NCBI RefSeq assembly: GCF_012676905.1
Contig: NZ_CP051428.1
Span: 411,501 to 475,500, forward strand
DNA length: 64,000 bases
Direction: 5' to 3'
DNA from: Paenibacillus albicereus
GTDB taxonomy: Bacteria > Bacillota > Bacilli > Paenibacillales > Paenibacillaceae
Of this stretch, positions 58,608-64,000 are shown piece by piece. Under the pieces are notes generated by a model, which did no database searches, was not told the DNA's origin, and saw nothing but the letters and a program-made list of their open reading frames with translations. How positions within the stretch are numbered: position 1 is the first letter of the stretch; each line of letters opens with the position of its first letter. The translations under genes were made by a program, and so were the position numbers.

Positions 58608-61600
58608 ATGAACAAGTGGCTACGGAAGGGCGTCGGCGTCATGCTGAGCGCCGCGCTGGCGGTCGGCATCGCGCTGCCGGCAGCGCAGCAAGCGGAGGCG
58701 GCGGAGGAGACGCCGCTGAAGCTGGTCGAAGGAAACGAGGCGTGGAAGGTGCTGGTGACGCCGAACGATCCGGGCAGCGTCTGGAGAGCGGTCTATGACG
58801 ACGCGGCCTGGGACAGCGGCGCCGCGCCGCTCGGCTACCCGGTTCGGGCGGAGACGGCGACGTCGCGGTTCGGCGGCATCGCGACGACGATCGGATACGG
58901 CGGCAGCAGCAGCAACAAGTACCTGACCACGTATTTCCGCAAGACGGTGCAGCTGAGCGGGGCCGCGGACTACAAGCGCTTCGTCGGCAGCTTCGGCGTC
59001 GATGACGGCATGGTGCTGTACGTGAACGGAACGGAGATCGCCCGCTACAACATGCCGGAGGGCCCGATCAGCTACTCGACGCTGTCGGTGGAGGGCAAGT
59101 CGGCTCCGCTGTCGTTCTACGACGTCGACCTGACGGACAAGCTGGCCGGCGTCGTGAAGGAAGGCGCCAACGAGATCGCCGTCGAGGTGCATCAGCAAAG
59201 CAGGAGCAGCTCCGACCTGTACTTCGACATGGAGCTGCTGGCGTACAAGACGGCCGCGCAGCCGCCGGTCGATCCGCCGAGGTCGCCGCTGCCGCAGTCG
59301 GTGGCGCTGACGTTCCACGGAGACCCGCGCACGGAGCTGGGCGTCGCCTGGTACACCTACGAGGACTACCCGGGCACGAAGCTGCAGGTCGCCGAGAAGA
59401 AGGACGCTCCGGCGGGAGGCGGCTTCCCGGCGGACAAGGCGCTGACGTTCGACGGCTCGGCGGAGCGCGTCGAGACGTACCAGACCAAGGCCGACAAGGC
59501 CGCAGGCAAAAAGACGGCCTACCAGAGCCACAAGGCGAAGGCTTCCGGACTGAAGCCGGGCACGGACTACGTGTACCGCGTCGGCGACGGGGCAGAAGGC
59601 CATTGGAGCCCCGCCGGCTCGTTCCGGACCGAAGCGGCGCAGCCGGAGGCGTTCACGTTCCTCTATACGACGGACTCGCAAGGCACGACCGACGCGGACT
59701 TCGTCACCTGGGCGCATACGCTGCAGGAAGGGATCGGCCAGTTCCCGCAGTCGGCGTTCATCGCCAACACGGGCGACCTGGTGGACAACGGCGACCTGGA
59801 GGAGCAGTGGTCCTGGTTCTTCGACAAGCCCAAGGAGCTGCTCATGAGCCGGCCGCTCGTACCGCTCGTCGGCAACCACGAGTCCAAGAGCTACGGCAAC
59901 TTCACGCAGCACTTCAACCTGCCGAACCTGTCGCAGACGGGCGCCAAGCCGGACGGCTCGGTGTACTCGTTCGACTACGGACCGGCGCACTTCATGGTCA
60001 TCAACACGGAATACTCGCTGGCGTCGAGCACGCCGGAGTATCAGCAGATCTACCGCAACCAGGTGGAATGGCTGCGCGCCGAGGCGGCCCGCACGGACAA
60101 GAAATGGAAGATCGTGCTGCTGCACAAGTCGATGTACTCCGTGGCGAGCCATGTGTCGGACAGCGACGTCGTGAGCTTCCGCTCGGAGCTGACCAAGGTG
60201 TTCGACGAGATGGGCGTCGACCTCGTGCTCGGCGGCCACGACCATACGTATACCCGCAGCTTCCAGATGCTCGGGGGCGAGCCGCAGAAGGACAAGCTGC
60301 CGGACGCCGGCGGACAAGTCGTCGATCCGAAGGGCACGCTGTACCTCATCACCAACGCCGCCGGCGACAAGCGCTACACCGTCAAGCCCGGGATGGAATT
60401 CCAGTACGCGGCCAAGTACGAGCAGCCGGGCAAGGAGATGTTCACCGGCGTGCAGGTGAGCGACGATGCGGTCGGCTTCCAGGCGTACACGACGACGGAA
60501 ACGGGTACGACCGACGCGTACGACGCGTACCGCATCAAGCGCACGGACGCCGCTCCGTCCGCCGTGCAGGATGCCCGCTGGTCGGTCGATGCGGGCGGCA
60601 GGCTGCAGGTGGAGTGGACGGCTCCGGCCGGAGCCGAACCTGCCGCGTACCGGATTTATGAGCAGAACGATGCGCTCGGCGCGAACTGGACCGTCACCGT
60701 GACGCATGAGGCGGGCAAGACGAAGTACGCCTACGTGCTTGCAGGCGCCGATTCGAAAGGCAAGTACGACATCGTCATCCGCGCCACGGCCGGACGGGGA
60801 AATTCCGTGCCGGCCGTCGTGAAGACGAACGCCGAGACGGCGACGCCGACGCCGAGCGCGAGCCCGACGCCGACGCCAAGCACGAGCCCGACGGCGACGC
60901 CGAGCGCGAGCCCGACGCCGACGCCGAGCGCGAGCCCGACGGCGACGCCAAGTGCGAGCCCGACGGCGACGCCGAGCGCGAGCCCGACGGCAACGCCGAG
61001 CGCGAGTCCGACGGCGACGCCGAGCGCGAGCCCGGCGGCGACGCCGAGCGCGAGCCCGACGGCGACGCCGAGCGCGAGCCCGACGGCGACGCCTGCGCCA
61101 ATCAAGGACGTGCCGGCGACGCACTGGGCGTCCGCAAGCATCCGTCAGGCGATCCAGCTCGGCATCGCCCAAGGCTATGAGGACGGCAGCTTCCGTCCGG
61201 ACCGCTCGGTCAGCCGCGCGGAGCTGGCGGTGCTGCTGGCGCGGGCGCTGCAGCTGCCGCAAGGCGCGGGACAGGCGGCGTTCAAGGACGCCGCGCAGAT
61301 CCCGGCCTGGGCGCGCGGCTCCATCGCCGGCGCAGCCGAAGCCGGCCTGATCGGCGGGTACGAGGACGGCAGCTTCCGTCCGGACCGCCTCATCACCCGC
61401 GCGGAGCTGGCCGTGCTCGTCGCCAAGGCGGCGGGCCTCAGCCCGGCCGCAGGCGCCAAGCCGGACTACGCCGACCTGGCGGGCATCCCGGCGTGGGCGC
61501 GGCCTTCCGCGGCCGCCCTGCAGCAGGCCGGCCTCATGGGCGGCATCGGCGGCGATCGCTTCGCGCCGAACGCTCCGGTGACGCGCGCGCAAGCCGCCGC

Positions 61601-61637
61601 GCTGCTGGTGCGGCTGAGCGGAGCGCAGGCGGCGTAG
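58608..61637 (+). CDS. SLH-anchored purple-acid-phosphatase-like protein
   Basis: 1009 aa. Signal peptide about 1-31 ([22 protein letters not shown]). Residues about 32-215 form a beta-sandwich ([41 protein letters not shown]). A purple-acid-phosphatase N-terminal Fn3-like domain (about 226-345) and metallophosphoesterase (about 350-620) follow, with [32 protein letters not shown] and GGHDHTYTR as metal and catalytic motifs. Then an Fn3-like piece, a Thr/Pro/Ser/Ala linker with eightfold-type repeats (about 745-829), and three SLH domains (about 834-1008). Start at 58608 after GCGGGAG. Surface phosphate-releasing enzyme. Confidence 0.93.
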   Translation: MNKWLRKGVGVMLSAALAVGIALPAAQQAEAAEETPLKLVEGNEAWKVLVTPNDPGSVWRAVYDDAAWDSGAAPLGYPVRAETATSRFGGIATTIGYGGSSSNKYLTTYFRKTVQLSGAADYKRFVGSFGVDDGMVLYVNGTEIARYNMPEGPISYSTLSVEGKSAPLSFYDVDLTDKLAGVVKEGANEIAVEVHQQSRSSSDLYFDMELLAYKTAAQPPVDPPRSPLPQSVALTFHGDPRTELGVAWYTYEDYPGTKLQVAEKKDAPAGGGFPADKALTFDGSAERVETYQTKADKAAGKKTAYQSHKAKASGLKPGTDYVYRVGDGAEGHWSPAGSFRTEAAQPEAFTFLYTTDSQGTTDADFVTWAHTLQEGIGQFPQSAFIANTGDLVDNGDLEEQWSWFFDKPKELLMSRPLVPLVGNHESKSYGNFTQHFNLPNLSQTGAKPDGSVYSFDYGPAHFMVINTEYSLASSTPEYQQIYRNQVEWLRAEAARTDKKWKIVLLHKSMYSVASHVSDSDVVSFRSELTKVFDEMGVDLVLGGHDHTYTRSFQMLGGEPQKDKLPDAGGQVVDPKGTLYLITNAAGDKRYTVKPGMEFQYAAKYEQPGKEMFTGVQVSDDAVGFQAYTTTETGTTDAYDAYRIKRTDAAPSAVQDARWSVDAGGRLQVEWTAPAGAEPAAYRIYEQNDALGANWTVTVTHEAGKTKYAYVLAGADSKGKYDIVIRATAGRGNSVPAVVKTNAETATPTPSASPTPTPSTSPTATPSASPTPTPSASPTATPSASPTATPSASPTATPSASPTATPSASPAATPSASPTATPSASPTATPAPIKDVPATHWASASIRQAIQLGIAQGYEDGSFRPDRSVSRAELAVLLARALQLPQGAGQAAFKDAAQIPAWARGSIAGAAEAGLIGGYEDGSFRPDRLITRAELAVLVAKAAGLSPAAGAKPDYADLAGIPAWARPSAAALQQAGLMGGIGGDRFAPNAPVTRAQAAALLVRLSGAQAA

Positions 61638-61733
61638 GCTGGATTCGAGCCGCTACGCCAGTCACGCGTCGTCCAAGAAAGCCTCTTTTAACCAGGGCTC
61701 TGCAACTTGAGGTCGTACCAGATCTTGTCCTAC

Positions 61734-61778
61734 GGCGATCGCTCTCCGGTTTTTCACCGGAGAGCGATCGCCGATTTT
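61734..61778 (+). terminator. Terminator of the SLH phosphatase gene
   Basis: GGCGATCGCTCTCCGGT / ACCGGAGAGCGATCGCC, 17-bp perfect arms with a TTTTC loop, then GATTTTATTT. Confidence 0.87.
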
Positions 61779-61832
61779 ATTTATCTGAACGCGTCTCGAA
61801 TGCGAAGCTGCCTCGGCGGAGTTCTGGCAAAT

Positions 61833-62012
61833 AACGAAACTCACAAGCGCTATTCGTTCGCAATGGAGCGAGTTGAAATTGTAACGAAACTCACAGGCGC
61901 TATTCGGCGATAAATCGCTCTAACCAACGGTTCAACGGCTGCATAACGCTTGTCCGTTTCGTTATAATCAGAAAACGCCTGCTTTTCGTAAAATAGCGTC
62001 GCTGAGTTTCGT
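61833..62012. repeat. Dispersed short repeat, three copies
   Basis: AACGAAACTCACAAGCGCTA at 61833, a direct copy with AGGCGC at 61883 (50 bp away) and an inverted copy (ACGAAACTCAGCGACGCTAT on the minus strand) at about 61990-62012. The remainder of the 61638-62229 gap has no gene; it looks like a REP-type intergenic region. Confidence 0.7.
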
Positions 62013-62190
62013 AAGGAGGGCCATCAGCGGTTCGCCGCGCACAGTCCCCCTGCAGCACCGCGACGAAGGGGAAGCCGACTAACCAATCAGCGGCACCTCA
62101 AGCGACCGAGTGATGAAAGACCTCTCTCCGGTGGAATACCGAAACGCAGCCGCACATAAGCAACCCTTTTTTAATCAGCTTGAAGCGGCT

Positions 62191-62227
62191 AAGACCGCTC
62201 CTGTGGTAGGAGCGGTCTTGTTTTTTC
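62191..62227 (+). terminator. Plus-strand terminator with no obvious gene
   Basis: AAGACCGCTCC / GGAGCGGTCTT hairpin followed by GTTTTTTC on the plus strand. The nearest plus-strand gene ended 550 nt earlier and has its own terminator, so this may end a small RNA or be a relic. It offers little to the minus-strand LysR gene, since no T-run follows on that strand. Confidence 0.7.
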
Positions 62228-62229
62228 AT

Positions 62230-63144
62230 TCACTCTTGCCATGGGATTTCTTCCTGCCCTGAAAGCAGCGTCGAGATGAACCGCTCCGCGCTCTTGGACA
62301 GGTAGCGGTCCTTGCGCCAGACGATGCCGACCTCGGAGTGGAAGCTGTCGCCGCCGAGCTCGCGCAGCTCGATGCCGGACATCTGGAACGAGGCGAGCAC
62401 GGAGCGCGGCAGCACGGTCGCCCCGATGCCCTCGGAGACGAGCGCGAGGATGACGGCGACGCTGGAGCATTCGCACAGGATATGCGGCTCGCAGCCGGCC
62501 AGCCGGAACTGCTGGAGCAGCTTCTCGTGCATGGCGGTCGTGCGCTCGGTCTTGAGCGTGAGGAAGGGATGCTCCGCCAGCTCCGCGAGCGAGATCGGTC
62601 CGCGCCGCTGAGGCCCCCAGCCGGACGGGAGAATGGCCGCGAACGGGTCCGACGGCAGCGGCGCGATTTCATAAGCCGAAGGCTCCGAGTCGAATTCGAA
62701 CGGCAGCCGCGTCACGATCAGCTCGACCTCGCCCGCGTCCATCTCCTGGCCGAGCGAAAAATGGTCGCCTTCATGCACTTTGAACGTCACGTCGGGGTAT
62801 TGGCGGTGAAACTTGCGGATCGGATCCGGCAGCAGCGAGATGCACGAGACGACCGCTCCGACGGACAGCACGCCGCGGATGCCTTCGCCTTGCTCCCGCA
62901 CCTCCAGCAGCGTATCGGAAAAGTCTCGCATGAGCCGCTCCGCCCGCTCGAGCAGCAGCTTGCCGGCCGCGGTCAGCCGCAGGCTGCGCCCCGTGCGGTC
63001 GAACAGCACGACGCCGAGCTCCTCCTCCATCTGCCGCAGCTGGCGGCTGAGCGGCGGCTGCTCCATGTGCAGCGCGCGCGCCGCGCGCGTGATCTGGCCT
63101 TCGCGGGCGATCGTCACGAAGTAATTCAGCTGGCGCATATCCAT
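62230..63144 (-). CDS. LysR family transcriptional regulator
   Basis: 304 aa. HTH at residues 1-60 (MRQLNYFVTIAREGQITRAARALHMEQPPLSRQLRQMEEELGVVLFDRTGRSLRLTAAG), then the co-inducer domain (GVLSVGAVVSCISLLPDPIRKFHRQYPDVTFKVHEGD). Resembles the CatR/BenM-like and Bacillus YwqM-type group. The ATG at 63144 follows AAAAGGAGG. Divergent from ilvE across a perfect ATAC-N7-GTAT LysR box, so it may control ilvE and itself. The co-inducer is unknown. Confidence 0.92.
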   Translation of the reverse strand: MDMRQLNYFVTIAREGQITRAARALHMEQPPLSRQLRQMEEELGVVLFDRTGRSLRLTAAGKLLLERAERLMRDFSDTLLEVREQGEGIRGVLSVGAVVSCISLLPDPIRKFHRQYPDVTFKVHEGDHFSLGQEMDAGEVELIVTRLPFEFDSEPSAYEIAPLPSDPFAAILPSGWGPQRRGPISLAELAEHPFLTLKTERTTAMHEKLLQQFRLAGCEPHILCECSSVAVILALVSEGIGATVLPRSVLASFQMSGIELRELGGDSFHSEVGIVWRKDRYLSKSAERFISTLLSGQEEIPWQE

Positions 63145-63207
63145 ATCGGAAGCCTCCTTTTAGGCAACAATGGAAAAGCTGGCCGTAGCGGACGGATGTC
63201 CGGCGTG

Positions 63208-63264
63208 CCATACCCTGAAGGTATGGAGAACTGGATGAAACCGATCCTTTCACTATAGAGGATC
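63208..63264. promoter_or_regulatory. LysR box between the LysR gene and ilvE
   Basis: CCATACC-CTGAA-GGTATGG (63208-63226) contains ATAC-N7-GTAT, the classical T-N11-A LysR motif. A second dyad GATCCT-N10-AGGATC (63243-63264) follows toward ilvE and could be the activation site or part of the promoter. Confidence 0.7.
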
Positions 63265-63335
63265 AAGTGGTAGGATGACTAGTAGAAGAATGCTCGAACG
63301 CCGCACGAGGCGGACGACGGAAGGAAGGATCGCAG

Positions 63336-64000
63336 ATGGCTTACGAGTTCAAGATCGAGCGCAGCGCCGCTCCAAAGGTCAAGGAGTCGCTTCGCGGCTC
63401 CGTGTTCGGCACCCGCTTCACGGATCATATGTTCATCCTGGATTACGACAAGGGGCAGGGCTGGCATGACGGCCGCATCGTGCCCTACCAGCCGATCACG
63501 CTCGATCCGGCAGCCAAGGTGTTCCACTACGGTCAGACGATCTTTGAGGGGCTCAAGGCGTATCTGACTCAGGACGGCCGCGTGCTGCTGTTCCGTCCGC
63601 GCAGCAACATCAAGCGCATGAACCTGTCCAACGCCCGCATGAGCATCCCGTCGATCGACGAGGAGCTGTTTCTCGAGGCGCTGCGCCAGCTGCTCGTCGT
63701 CGAGCGCGACTGGGTGCCGTCCGAGGAAGGAACGTCGCTGTACGTCCGTCCGTTCGTCATCGCGACGGAGGCGGTGCTGGGCGTGGCGCCTTCCCATCAG
63801 TACAAGTTCATGATCATCCTCTCCCCGGTCGGAGCCTACTACTCCGAGGGCGTCAACCCGGTCTCCATCTACGTGGAATCCGGCTACGTGCGCGCCGTTC
63901 CGGGCGGCGTCGGCGAGGCCAAGACGGCGGGCAACTACGCGGCCGGCCTGCAGGCGCAGGAGGAAGCGACGGCCAAGGGCTACTCGCAGGTGTTGTGGCT
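63336..64000 (+). CDS. ilvE: Branched-chain amino acid aminotransferase, 3' truncated by window
   Basis: The first 221 codons are present; the gene runs past the right edge. PLP fold-type IV transaminase: GTRFTDHMFILDYDKGQGWHDGRIVPYQPI, FHYGQTIFEGLKAY, VLLFRPRSNIKRMNLSNARMSIP and VPGGVGEAKTAGNYAAGL, with catalytic Lys196. It should transfer amino groups between glutamate and the ketoacids of Leu, Ile and Val. This is the longer (eukaryote-like, about 360 aa) bacterial form seen in Bacillus YbgE/YwaA. The ATG at 63336 follows GGAAGGAAGG. Divergent from the LysR gene. Confidence 0.92.
   Translation, partial: MAYEFKIERSAAPKVKESLRGSVFGTRFTDHMFILDYDKGQGWHDGRIVPYQPITLDPAAKVFHYGQTIFEGLKAYLTQDGRVLLFRPRSNIKRMNLSNARMSIPSIDEELFLEALRQLLVVERDWVPSEEGTSLYVRPFVIATEAVLGVAPSHQYKFMIILSPVGAYYSEGVNPVSIYVESGYVRAVPGGVGEAKTAGNYAAGLQAQEEATAKGYSQVLW

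Noticed and set aside
58620-61592. 990-codon minus-strand open frame
   Set aside because: Antisense shadow of the SLH phosphatase; arginine-rich repeats mirror the Thr/Pro linker.
62030-62190. Riboswitch or structured RNA before the orphan terminator
   Set aside because: Checked for cobalamin, SAM, T-box and 6S-like motifs by eye on both strands; none recognised, so only the terminator is reported.

Overview
The window reads as a chromosomal segment of a high-GC, Gram-positive, spore-former-type bacterium of the Paenibacillaceae (Paenibacillus/Cohnella-like). The basis is Bacillota-style Shine-Dalgarno sites (AAAGGAGG) before nearly every gene, SLH-anchored surface enzymes, a YqjA-type exporter, YdbS/YdbT PH-domain proteins, a LexA box of Bacillus type, Fur boxes, a cre-like site and many large secreted glycan-active enzymes. 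Species cannot be fixed by eye. No rRNA, tRNA, insertion sequence, CRISPR array or prophage block was seen.

Layout. 1-500: a minus-strand TPP riboswitch with its terminator, for a gene beyond the left edge. 0.5-2.2 kb: aldo/keto reductase and a VOC protein. 2.3-6.6 kb: a D-amino-acid operon (YheO-type regulator, PLP enzyme of the D-threonine aldolase/D-serine dehydratase type, D-aminoacylase, RidA). 6.6-8.4 kb: SDR and TetR. 8.7-15 kb: collagen-like surface protein, HssRS-like two-component system, PH-domain pair. 15-18.4 kb: GNAT with a possibly frameshifted upstream segment, SgrR-type regulator, two tandemly duplicated small ORFs. 18.7-22.3 kb: subtilase, MFS exporter and a SufR-like regulator sharing a compact divergent promoter. 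22.4-24.7 kb: a c-di-AMP (ydaO/yuaA) riboswitch driving a HAD phosphatase and mannitol-1-phosphate dehydrogenase. 25-27.6 kb: SOS-box-controlled LLH holin, Fur-box-controlled short Fur and short AraC proteins, small GNAT. 27.8-34.8 kb: TPR protein, modAB with a divergent YvgK-like regulator, MFS, a repeat-bearing coiled-coil protein. 35-38.7 kb: RNA/DNA methyltransferase, SLH-CAP protein, a 15-copy 52-bp tandem array. 38.9-46.8 kb: giant SLH phosphoesterase and a second two-component system. 47-51.7 kb: divergent GH43 and GH2. 52-54.6 kb: LanFEG-like ABC transporter with a 50-bp reiterated start region. 54.8-64 kb: methyltransferase, chitinase, YqjA-like protein, SLH purple-acid-phosphatase-like protein, LysR and divergent ilvE (cut by the right edge).

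The most interesting inference is that the HAD-mtlD pair under a c-di-AMP riboswitch is a biosynthetic mannitol (compatible solute) unit: fructose-6-P to mannitol-1-P to mannitol, switched on when c-di-AMP is low. Other strong observations are the mini-ORF cascade before the second ABC permease, the SOS-controlled orphan holin, the 52-bp array between two surface-protein genes, and the face-to-face promoters sharing a palindrome at 21.5 kb. All functional calls are by recognition of motifs and family resemblance from the sequence alone; no database search was run.
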